Below, in pieces: positions 41,881 through 50,330 of a stretch of DNA of 64,000 nucleotides. A program made the translations under genes and the position numbers. This DNA comes from Candidatus Saccharibacteria bacterium UBA6040. GTDB taxonomy: Bacteria; Patescibacteriota; Saccharimonadia; Saccharimonadales; Saccharimonadaceae. How positions within the stretch are numbered: position 1 is the first letter of the stretch; each line of letters starts with the position of its first letter. The notes under the pieces are model-generated. The model saw only the letters and a program-made list of their open reading frames with translations, ran no database searches and was not told the origin of the DNA. The stretch is from positions 1 to 64,000 of the forward strand of contig DIZA01000006.1 in assembly GCA_002429245.1 (NCBI GenBank), read 5' to 3'.

Positions 41881-42275
41881 TAGTTGAATATTCCTCCAGG
41901 AATAAGGAAGTTAAGTACTGAATACATCGCCGCATAGGCAACGACACCGATAACAACATTCGTAATGATACCCATCGCTTTTTTAACCTGTTCGGGGCTA
42001 CCACCGGCAGAGGTATACAGGATAGCACCGTAGATAATACCACCAACCGCGGCGACACCAACACCGGCAGTCAGAATATTAATAACAACAAGAAGGAGTC
42101 CCCATACACCGCTATCCTGCGTTCGCTTTCCGCCTGTTTGATCACAGTGAATAATAGCAGTCGTGACGCCAGCACAAGTGTCAGCAGCAACTGTTGTCGG
42201 GGCTGAGAAAATCAATCCAGAAATAAGTAATGCGGTACCGACGACAAGTGTTTTTAGTGTTTGTTTTATCTTCAT
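41880..42275 (-). CDS. T4SS pilin-like protein
   Basis: 131 aa: signal peptide ~1-31, Cys pair (DTCAGVTTAIIHCDQ), TM1 LLVVINILTAGVGVAAVGGI, loop TSAGGSPEQVKKAMG, TM2 TNVVIGVVAYAAMYSVLNFL. First gene of the three-gene minus-strand pilin operon. Confidence 0.85.
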   Translation of the reverse strand: MKIKQTLKTLVVGTALLISGLIFSAPTTVAADTCAGVTTAIIHCDQTGGKRTQDSGVWGLLLVVINILTAGVGVAAVGGIIYGAILYTSAGGSPEQVKKAMGIITNVVIGVVAYAAMYSVLNFLIPGGIFN

Positions 42276-42455
42276 ACTATCTATAAATTACGACGTTCCT
42301 TGCTTTTTTGCAAGTTTCAATACATAAGCTATTTACTTTTTTGCACTTTTGTGATATATTAACGGTAACAAGGCGCATCAAACGCCGAGTTGCCACAGAG
42401 CCCAAGCCGATACATATATATATAATGTCGCCAAGTGCGAAAGGAACACCCTAAA

Positions 42456-43334
42456 GTGCTAGAGTCAAGCAACCACAACCTTCACCTCAATACCGCAATA
42501 GATACAGAAGCCCCCGTATCCGGCGGTACACCAACACCTGAAACGCCCATCGAGAACGCTTCTGGTCTTCAACGTATTCGTAACTTTGCGGAAACGGGTA
42601 AGGGTAAACTCACTATTGCCGGGGGAAGTATTCTTCTACTCGCCGGTATTGGCGTCGGCACTAAAGCGGGAATTGACGCGCTATCAACCTCAAAGGTTCC
42701 TCAGCACTCTGCACCACTTAATCCTGGACACACAAATGAAGCAACTCCTCAAGCATCTGCAACACCAACTCCAGAAGCGACAACTTCTCCAGAAGTAGCC
42801 GTACCAGACATCTCTAAATATGAATCGATGTCAGTTGCTGAATTCAGCGCACTTTCTAACGATGAACAAATGATTTTTGCCGCAGCAAAGCTTGCACCTG
42901 GTATTCAGCAATTTGCTAGTGACTATCACAGTCGTACAAATAACCCCACAGATATCCTTCCTGTAGGATCTATCGATAACACTGCACAAGAGATTGACTC
43001 TGAAGTCACTTATAACCTACGTTACGCGTTTACACTTGACGGCGACGACCGTGAAAAATTCATTATTGCCGTTTTACACAACGATAATCAATCAGGTATC
43101 TACCCAATCATCGAAGACCTTTCTCAGAAAGAAGTCACAACATTTACCGGTAAAGAAATGGGTTACTTAAAAACCATTAATGTAGGAACAGCGACTGGAA
43201 TGAGCGACATTGGTGAAGATACTAATCACGATAAGTTCCGCACAATTACAGACACAATCGGTACCTACAAAGCTTACTACTTTGAAATCCCTATGGGCGA
43301 CAACACAACCTACAAAACGTGGATCCGAGAATAA
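42456..43334 (+). CDS. Single-pass membrane protein of the T4SS locus, unknown
   Basis: 292 aa (299 if the upstream GTG at 42435 is used). GTG 42456 has AAGGA 10 nt upstream; TATAAT at 42421-42426 would instead make the 42435 GTG nearly leaderless. A TM helix near 50-70 (LTIAGGSILLLAGIGVGTKA), a Thr/Pro/Ala-rich linker, then a ~180-residue extracytoplasmic domain. First plus-strand gene before the VirB6-like gene. Confidence 0.65.
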   Translation: MLESSNHNLHLNTAIDTEAPVSGGTPTPETPIENASGLQRIRNFAETGKGKLTIAGGSILLLAGIGVGTKAGIDALSTSKVPQHSAPLNPGHTNEATPQASATPTPEATTSPEVAVPDISKYESMSVAEFSALSNDEQMIFAAAKLAPGIQQFASDYHSRTNNPTDILPVGSIDNTAQEIDSEVTYNLRYAFTLDGDDREKFIIAVLHNDNQSGIYPIIEDLSQKEVTTFTGKEMGYLKTINVGTATGMSDIGEDTNHDKFRTITDTIGTYKAYYFEIPMGDNTTYKTWIRE

Positions 43335-43362
43335 TTCTCTAACTACCGCTGTTTATCTTATA

Positions 43363-43388
43363 AAGGCACCTCGAAAGGGGTGTCTTTA
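43363..43388 (+). terminator. Hairpin after the 42456 gene
   Basis: AAAGGCACCTC-GAAA-GGGGTGTCTTT followed by a weak T run (ATTGTT). Probably attenuates transcription into the VirB6-like gene. Confidence 0.55.
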
Positions 43389-43433
43389 TTGTTCATACGT
43401 GCTACTTATGGTTAAATAGCAGGTGAAATGGGC

Positions 43434-46400
43434 ATGAAAAGCAAACAGAGAATAACAAGAGTACTCCTAATTCCATTATTATTTTTGGTAGCGATTCCTT
43501 TTTCACTACTTACTTCTGATCTTGCCCAAGCGGCAACTCCAGTGTCTTCGGCGAGTACCCCAGACAGACAAGCACTCTCATACTGGTATTACGGGGCCAT
43601 AAAGGCATGTTTCAAGGCGGCTAATGGGTCCGCCTCAGTTCCTGTAGAAACCGATTCATCAAAAATTGATTCTGGATCATTATTCACGAGAGCTGTACTT
43701 GTAGGTGCAAATGTATATGGTCAATATCCAAAGGCAGTAGTAGATTCTGCCGATGACGGTGTTATGGATTGTACCGACAACGACAACCAGTTATCGAAAA
43801 AAGCTTTATCTTTTTGGGGACTTACGGGGCCGGAACTTCTTTGTGGAATGGGCTATAAGAGGGAAAATGGTCAGTCATGTGCAGGGGCCGGAAGTACCAA
43901 TAACTTTACTCAGACAATTTCAAACCCTGACACTGCATTTGCTTCATTCCTAAAATCAAAGATCTACGGTGGAAGCGACCCGGGCACATTATCAGCGCCT
44001 GCGAAATACTCATATTATAGTGGGTCACTTATTGCAGCCTGTACAACTGGCAAAGGAAGTGCGACAAGGCCAACCGATGCGAGTGCAAGTGCTATTTATG
44101 CACTGAAATCATCAGTTGATACAAAAGGTGTCGTTCAATACACTTATTACAATGCTACCGGTGATCACACGTCAAACTGGAACGGAGTATACCTTGATCC
44201 AGGCAGTAGTGCCACTTCGACTTGTAAAGCAACGCTCAATTTAGCAAATAATAGTTTTCCCGCATACGCCTCAGCAAGTGCGTGTTCAACAAACGTGACT
44301 ATTTCAGCTAATGATAGTTATCTTGCCGCTTGTATTGCTGGTGCGGGAAATAAATCAAACATAGGTTTCTGTGCAGCAACCTATCCGGATGGATTTACAG
44401 GAAGCGCAGACCATGGTTCTGTCGTAGATAATAAAACAACCAGACAAGCGTGTTATGCGGGTCAAGGCAACGGCGCAGCGGATGATTGTATAAATGCCGC
44501 AGGATATAGTAGTGCACTTCTTACTGCATGTATAAATGGTTCAAATCACGCCTCGGATGCTACTTACTGTGCAACAACATATCCAGCCCCAGAAGCACTC
44601 AACCCCAATAAACCAACGACAGACACGAATAAAGACGCACGTAATGCATGTATCAAGGGACAAGGGTATAGTGTCCTTCCTTTAGATACAGCGATTCAAA
44701 ACGCTTCTGACTGTACCACTAACCCTCAAGCAGCTGGCTGTAAAGATTCCGATACAGGTTCTGGTTCGTGTGTCATTGAAGGTATTGGTTGGATGATCTG
44801 TCCAGTATTCAACTTCCTAGCAGGAGTTGCCGACTCGACATACGGTATCGTCCAAAGTCTACTAATAACGGATGTTAAGGTCGTTTCCACCGATAGCGGA
44901 ACGTACCGTGCGTGGAGCGTTATGCGAACATTCGCAAATGTCGGGTTTGTTATTGTATTTCTGATTATTATCTTCTCGCAACTCACTGGAGTTGGTGTTT
45001 CAAATTACGGCGTAAAGAAATTACTGCCGAGAATTATAATTGCAGCCATACTTGTAAATATATCCTTCTTTTTCACGCAAATAGCAGTAGATATATCTAA
45101 CATTCTCGGAGGTTCATTAAAATCACTGCTCGATAATATAAACACCTCTAGTGGCACTGCGGCGAATGATGTGTGGTCCACGGGTAATACCTTTACCCAA
45201 GTTGCCGCGGGAATTTTTGGAGGACAATTAGCACTTACTGGTATAGCAGTCGCTGGAGCTGCGGCATATTTTGGTGGCGCAGGTCTTCTTATTCCAATTC
45301 TCCTTGCAGCCGTACTCGCAATTATCATTACATTGTTCATCTTGATCGCGCGACAAGCATTCATTATTTTGCTCGTCGTATTATCGCCGCTCGCATTCCT
45401 CGCAATGCTGCTTCCTAATACAGAAACCTACTTCAAACAGTGGCGTAAAATGTTTGTCGCATTACTGCTCGTCTACCCAATGATTGCGTTATTATTTGGT
45501 GCATCGCATCTTGCATCGGGTATCCTTCTTGAAGCCTTTAGTAAGACGAACAATTTATTGGGTCAACTTGTTGCACTTGCCGTAATGGTGTTACCGCTAT
45601 TCGTCGTTCCGACACTTGTGAAGGGATCATTAAACGCAATTCCATTTGCAGGTAAACTTGCGAGTAACTGGGCCTCTCGTGCAAATGGCGCTATCGGAAA
45701 AAATGCAAAACAAAGCTTTACACGAAGTACCTTTGGGCGCAGCCTTGGTATTCGTCGACAAGCAAAAGAAAACTACCGTGCTGGTAAATTTGCCGAAGGT
45801 GTCAGTAAGTCTGGTTCTGTTGCAAACTTCCTTGCCAAAGAACCCGGGATTCTTCCTTCGCAACGCGCAGCCAATAAGGCTGTTGATAGGGTAGCGATTG
45901 CGGCCGCTGAAAAGGCTGACACCGAAGAAGTATCGGCAGCAGAAATATTGCTACGCAGTCACCACTCAGACCCTACAGCACTCATCAAAGCTTCTGGTGC
46001 TGAGTTTAGAAGTGCGGTTGCCGCAGGCGATTCCGTAAGAGCTCGTGCTGCTCAGAATATCCTTCTAAATAGCGGTGGTGCTGGCATAAATGAACTCCAC
46101 TCAGCTGTTGACGATAGCTTTGGTGAAGGCAAGACAGCAAAAGACTCTGTTGTTGGTAACAACGTTCGTGCAGCCCTCAACCGTGCCGGTCTAAAACCAA
46201 AGAACAACACACTTGCATCATGGGCTTACAACGGTGATAGCTTTGAGAAAACAGCCGAATCAGCAACGACGTACAGTAAGTTAAGTGACGCCGAACTTGG
46301 TGGGCAATCAAAACAAAACTTGGTTGGTGCGTACAAAAGTGGTGTATTGACACAAGAACGAGCAAAGCAAGTGCTCGCCAACCCAGTCGTATTTGCGAAT

Positions 46401-46541
46401 ATGGGTGAAGAAGAGAAGGTAATCGTGAGGGAAATTGCAGAGAAGAATACATACACCCCAAATCCGGGTGACCCTGGATTTACCGGACCACAGAACAACC
46501 CGAACCCTGATGCCGACCTAAGCGTTCCACACAGCAACTAA
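43434..46541 (+). CDS. VirB6/TrbL-like polytopic T4SS protein with Cys-rich ectodomain
   Basis: 1035 aa. Signal/TM at ~1-33; ~430-residue extracytoplasmic region with repeats of the form AC-x-x-G-x-G and (F/Y)CA-x-TYP; then about six TM helices between ~490 and 745 (VGFVIVFLIIIFSQLTGVG, PILLAAVLAIIITLFILIAR, LVALAVMVLPLFVVPTLVKG); then a ~280-residue soluble helical C-terminus. VirB6-type proteins form the inner-membrane channel. Starts at 43428 and 43434 are both possible; AGGTGAA fits 43434. Confidence 0.82.
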   Translation: MKSKQRITRVLLIPLLFLVAIPFSLLTSDLAQAATPVSSASTPDRQALSYWYYGAIKACFKAANGSASVPVETDSSKIDSGSLFTRAVLVGANVYGQYPKAVVDSADDGVMDCTDNDNQLSKKALSFWGLTGPELLCGMGYKRENGQSCAGAGSTNNFTQTISNPDTAFASFLKSKIYGGSDPGTLSAPAKYSYYSGSLIAACTTGKGSATRPTDASASAIYALKSSVDTKGVVQYTYYNATGDHTSNWNGVYLDPGSSATSTCKATLNLANNSFPAYASASACSTNVTISANDSYLAACIAGAGNKSNIGFCAATYPDGFTGSADHGSVVDNKTTRQACYAGQGNGAADDCINAAGYSSALLTACINGSNHASDATYCATTYPAPEALNPNKPTTDTNKDARNACIKGQGYSVLPLDTAIQNASDCTTNPQAAGCKDSDTGSGSCVIEGIGWMICPVFNFLAGVADSTYGIVQSLLITDVKVVSTDSGTYRAWSVMRTFANVGFVIVFLIIIFSQLTGVGVSNYGVKKLLPRIIIAAILVNISFFFTQIAVDISNILGGSLKSLLDNINTSSGTAANDVWSTGNTFTQVAAGIFGGQLALTGIAVAGAAAYFGGAGLLIPILLAAVLAIIITLFILIARQAFIILLVVLSPLAFLAMLLPNTETYFKQWRKMFVALLLVYPMIALLFGASHLASGILLEAFSKTNNLLGQLVALAVMVLPLFVVPTLVKGSLNAIPFAGKLASNWASRANGAIGKNAKQSFTRSTFGRSLGIRRQAKENYRAGKFAEGVSKSGSVANFLAKEPGILPSQRAANKAVDRVAIAAAEKADTEEVSAAEILLRSHHSDPTALIKASGAEFRSAVAAGDSVRARAAQNILLNSGGAGINELHSAVDDSFGEGKTAKDSVVGNNVRAALNRAGLKPKNNTLASWAYNGDSFEKTAESATTYSKLSDAELGGQSKQNLVGAYKSGVLTQERAKQVLANPVVFANMGEEEKVIVREIAEKNTYTPNPGDPGFTGPQNNPNPDADLSVPHSN

Positions 46542-46582
46542 GCACTGTCGTTACTACGGGGAACTGGTATACTATAACCACT

Positions 46583-47539
46583 ATGGCAACGTATAAAGTT
46601 CCCCAAGATGTCGAGGCAGATGACAAGTTAATCGGACCGTTTAGTTTCCGGCAGTTTATCTACCTTATCGTTGTCGCGCTTTCGGGGGCGGCCGCATGGG
46701 GACTAGCGCAATTATTTATTGGGCTCGCGATCATTCCACTTCCAGTCATTCTGCTGTTCGGTGCACTCGCACTGCCGCTTCGAAAAGACCAGCCGATGGA
46801 AATTTATCTTGCGGCAATTATTTCGTATTATTTAAAGCCGCACAAAAGATTATGGGATCCAGACGGCATTGATTCGTTAATAGAAATTACTGTTCCAAAG
46901 GTGGTGGAAATACAACGTTCAAAGAATATCACCCAAGCCGACGCAGAACAACGATTTAGTTACCTTGCGGGTATCGTTGACTCGGGTGGATGGGCAATTC
47001 GCGGTGTCGGTGCGCAGGCATCACCAAGCACGGTTCTTAATAATGATATTTTTCTCGAAGCACAAGGCGCTCAGGATGTTTTAGATAGTACTAACTCTGT
47101 CGCACAAACGTTTAATACAATGATGAGCAAAGAGGCTGATCGTGTTCGTCAGGAAGCAATTAACCGAATGCATGCGCCTGCGCCAACAGTGGCCCCTGCG
47201 CCCGTTCCGACCCAAGCCTCGACCTACGTGGTTCCTGCGCAACAACCCCAAGAACAACAAGCTACTCCTGTCTATAATCCGTACCCAACCAATATTCAAC
47301 AAACTGTTATTCAGCCGATGAATGACCCTTCACACATGGCCACACAATCAATTCCAGTACCCGTGCCAACTCCAGCTCCAGAAACCCCCACAACCACTAG
47401 CGATAAACCAGTGTCTGCTGATATAATAAACCTTGCAAACAACTCTGATGTATCAATCGAGACACTCGCAAGTGAGGCACATCGTCTTCAAAAGAAAGAA
47501 GAAGATATGTCCGAAGAAGTTGTGATCTCATTACGATAA
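46583..47539 (+). CDS. PrgI-family T4SS membrane protein
   Basis: 318 aa. Starts YKVPQDVEADDKLIGPFSFR, the PrgI hallmark; two TM helices at ~25-65 (FIYLIVVALSGAAAWGLAQL, IIPLPVILLFGALALPL) and DQPMEIYLAAIISYYLKPHK. The long Pro/Gln-rich tail is cytoplasmic and probably disordered. PrgI is VirB3-like and anchors the VirB4 ATPase. Confidence 0.9.
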   Translation: MATYKVPQDVEADDKLIGPFSFRQFIYLIVVALSGAAAWGLAQLFIGLAIIPLPVILLFGALALPLRKDQPMEIYLAAIISYYLKPHKRLWDPDGIDSLIEITVPKVVEIQRSKNITQADAEQRFSYLAGIVDSGGWAIRGVGAQASPSTVLNNDIFLEAQGAQDVLDSTNSVAQTFNTMMSKEADRVRQEAINRMHAPAPTVAPAPVPTQASTYVVPAQQPQEQQATPVYNPYPTNIQQTVIQPMNDPSHMATQSIPVPVPTPAPETPTTTSDKPVSADIINLANNSDVSIETLASEAHRLQKKEEDMSEEVVISLR

Positions 47540-47573
47540 CAGAGTCTAACAAGGGAGTGGGCGAGTACAGGGT

Positions 47574-48467
47574 ATGCCACCAAATAATCCATTTTTAAAT
47601 CAGCCAGGCGCACCGGCTCCTTCACCTGTTACTCAGGCTCCTCTTCAAGCCGCTCCTGTAGCGCCAGTTCAACCGCAACCTATTGCCGCGCCGGTTGCTC
47701 AACAGGTTGCTAACCTGGGTTCTGCTGCTCAGCAAACGAGACAGGCGCCAAAGAACCCTAACTCAACCCAGAACACTCTTCAGCTCTCTGAGGTACGCGA
47801 CAACATGGTCATTATGATCGATGGCTCAATGCGTGCCGTTGTCGCCTGTAAATCAATTAACTTCGATCTTATGAGCGACCGTGAACGTGAAGGCGTTGAG
47901 TACAGCTATCAAAATTTCCTTAACTCTCTTAATTTCCCGATCCAAATTTTGATTCGTTCACAACGAGTTGATCTTGGCCCGTACCTAGACAAGCTTGTCA
48001 CAACTCGCCGAACCCAAGATAATATGCTCCTTGGCGTATTAATGGACGACTATATTAATTACATCGATGTCTTGTCACAAGAAGCGAACATTATGGAGAA
48101 AACATTCTATATTGTGATCCCGTACTTTCCAAAAGGTGATGCAGCCAACCTGCTTGACCAAGGAAAAGGGTTCTTTGGAAAACTGTTTGCAAAGCCAAAC
48201 AACACTGTTACTCGTATTGACACCGCAACATACCAAAAAGCAAAAGACGAGATTAAGAACCGTGTCGATAACGTGATTGCCGGTATGTTCCAAATCGGTG
48301 TACAGAGTGTTCAGTTGAACACAAAGTCACTAGGTGAGTTGTACTACAACTTCTATAACCCTGACACTGCAGTTCGTCAGCCACTGGGTGATTTTGACAA
48401 CTCAACCGGTATTTACACAAAGAAAGCTGGTCCCGCAAGCGCACCAACTCCAGGAGGAATTCAATAA
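47574..48467 (+). CDS. TraC-like / VirB4 N-terminal-type domain protein
   Basis: 297 aa. Pro/Ala/Gln-rich first 65 residues, then a domain beginning LSEVRDNMVIMIDGSMRAVV with FLNSLNFPIQILIRSQRVDL, resembling the N-terminal domain that precedes the ATPase in VirB4/TraC proteins. No Walker motifs. The stop overlaps the VirB4 start (TAATG), indicating tight coupling. Confidence 0.8.
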   Translation: MPPNNPFLNQPGAPAPSPVTQAPLQAAPVAPVQPQPIAAPVAQQVANLGSAAQQTRQAPKNPNSTQNTLQLSEVRDNMVIMIDGSMRAVVACKSINFDLMSDREREGVEYSYQNFLNSLNFPIQILIRSQRVDLGPYLDKLVTTRRTQDNMLLGVLMDDYINYIDVLSQEANIMEKTFYIVIPYFPKGDAANLLDQGKGFFGKLFAKPNNTVTRIDTATYQKAKDEIKNRVDNVIAGMFQIGVQSVQLNTKSLGELYYNFYNPDTAVRQPLGDFDNSTGIYTKKAGPASAPTPGGIQ

Positions 48468-50311
48468 TGGCAAAACAAACTGCTGTCGATGTTGCGGCTG
48501 AACAGCGTGCTCGTGAGCAAGCGGAGGTAGAGCAGGCTTTCTTAAAGGGTGTTTCAACACTTCGGGATCTGATTGCGCCAAGTAGCATTGAAATCCACTC
48601 GTCTTATTTCCGTCTCGGAACAAAATACGGTCGAACACTATATATATACGGCTATCCTCGTCAAATCTACACAGGATGGCTCAGTTCGCTGATCAACATC
48701 GACGAGGTATTGGATGTTAGTATGTATGTCTATCCCGTTGATAGCCAGGTCGTCCTTAATAACTTACGCAAGAAGGTGACACAACTCGAGGCAAGTACTT
48801 CGATCAACAACGAAAAAGGGAAGACTCGTGACCCAGCTCTTGAGGCGGCCATTAATGACGCCGAGGAACTCCGTGACCAAATTCAACTTGGTGCTGAACG
48901 CTTCTTCCGTTTCGGTCTTTACGTTACTTTGTGGGCAGACAGCTTGGACGAACTGGGTTTCGTACAAAACAAGATCGAGACACTATTTGGACAACAGCTC
49001 GTCTTTAGTAAGGTAGCGTCGTCACAACAGGAACAGGGTCTTAATAGTACGATTCCTCAGATGTCAGATCAGCTGCAGATTCGCCGTAACATGAATACAG
49101 GTGCGATTAGTACCAGCTTCCCATTCACTAGCGCCGACCTGACCGACAACACTGGAATTCTGTACGGTATCAACATGCACAACAATGGACTGGTCATCTT
49201 TGACCGATTCAAACTTGAAAACGCCAACATGGTTGTCTTCGCAAAGTCTGGTGCAGGTAAGTCGTTTACCGTGAAACTTGAAGCGCTTCGAAGCATGATG
49301 CTTGGTACTGAAGTGATTATTATCGACCCAGAAAATGAATATCAAAAACTAGCCGAAGCAGTAGGGGGTAGTTATGTTCGTTTGAGCCTTAACTCAGCGA
49401 CACGTATTAACCCCTTTGACCTTCCGCGGGTTATCGATAGCGACGAAGCAGAAGACGCTTTGCGTGCTAACCTTGTTACACTTCACGGACTCTTCCGCCT
49501 GATGCTCGGTGGAACGCAAGTTGCAGCTAATGGAACAGCGATGTCTGCTTTGACACCTGTTGAAGAGGCGGATCTTGACCAGGCACTCATCGATACGTAT
49601 GCACGTGTTGGTATCACCAGTGACCCTTTAACACACAATTCACCACCACCCGTGATTAGTGATTTGTATGACACGCTGCTTCACATGGGAAATACTGGCC
49701 CACAATTGGCGCAACGGCTTCGTAAATATACAACGGGTACTTTTGCCGGTATCTTTAGTCAGCAGTCAAACATCGACATAAATAACCCGATGGTTGTTTT
49801 TAACATTCGCGACCTAGAAGACGAGCTTCGTCCAGTTGCGATGTATATTGTCCTTAGTCATATCTGGAATATCACGCGTACCGAAAAGAAAAAGCGTATG
49901 CTTATCGTTGATGAGGCGTGGCAGTTAATGAAATATGACGACTCAGCAAACTTCTTGTTCAGCCTTGCGAAACGCGCTCGTAAATACTTCCTTGGCCTCA
50001 CTACTATTACCCAAGACGTCGAAGACTTTATGGGTAGCAAAATGGGCCGCGCGATCGTTGCCAACAGCTCGATGCAACTTCTTTTAAAGCAATCGTCGAG
50101 CGCCGTCGATGTATTATCTGACGTCTTTAAACTGACCGAGGAAGAGAAGAAGCGTTTAGCGAACTTCCCAATCGGGCAAGGTTTATTTTTCGCAGGTCAA
50201 AGTCACGTTCATATTAATATTCAAGCAAGCCCAACTGAACAACAGCTGATTACCACCAATCCCCAAGCTTCTGTACAGGGAAATGGAAGCCCCCAAACCC
50301 CTACCGCATAG
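48467..50311 (+). CDS. VirB4-family T4SS ATPase
   Basis: 614 aa. Walker A VFAKSGAGKSFTVKLEALRS near residue 263, IIDPENEYQKLAEAVGGSY, Walker B RMLIVDEAWQLM near 482, and the arginine-finger/Q region LTTITQDVEDFM. Powers pilus biogenesis or substrate transfer. GGAGGAATTCAATA before ATG. No coupling ATPase (VirD4) or relaxase is in the window, so DNA uptake or a pilus is as likely as conjugation. Confidence 0.94.
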   Translation: MAKQTAVDVAAEQRAREQAEVEQAFLKGVSTLRDLIAPSSIEIHSSYFRLGTKYGRTLYIYGYPRQIYTGWLSSLINIDEVLDVSMYVYPVDSQVVLNNLRKKVTQLEASTSINNEKGKTRDPALEAAINDAEELRDQIQLGAERFFRFGLYVTLWADSLDELGFVQNKIETLFGQQLVFSKVASSQQEQGLNSTIPQMSDQLQIRRNMNTGAISTSFPFTSADLTDNTGILYGINMHNNGLVIFDRFKLENANMVVFAKSGAGKSFTVKLEALRSMMLGTEVIIIDPENEYQKLAEAVGGSYVRLSLNSATRINPFDLPRVIDSDEAEDALRANLVTLHGLFRLMLGGTQVAANGTAMSALTPVEEADLDQALIDTYARVGITSDPLTHNSPPPVISDLYDTLLHMGNTGPQLAQRLRKYTTGTFAGIFSQQSNIDINNPMVVFNIRDLEDELRPVAMYIVLSHIWNITRTEKKKRMLIVDEAWQLMKYDDSANFLFSLAKRARKYFLGLTTITQDVEDFMGSKMGRAIVANSSMQLLLKQSSSAVDVLSDVFKLTEEEKKRLANFPIGQGLFFAGQSHVHINIQASPTEQQLITTNPQASVQGNGSPQTPTA

Positions 50312-50330
50312 GGTATAATGGGTAGCAGTT

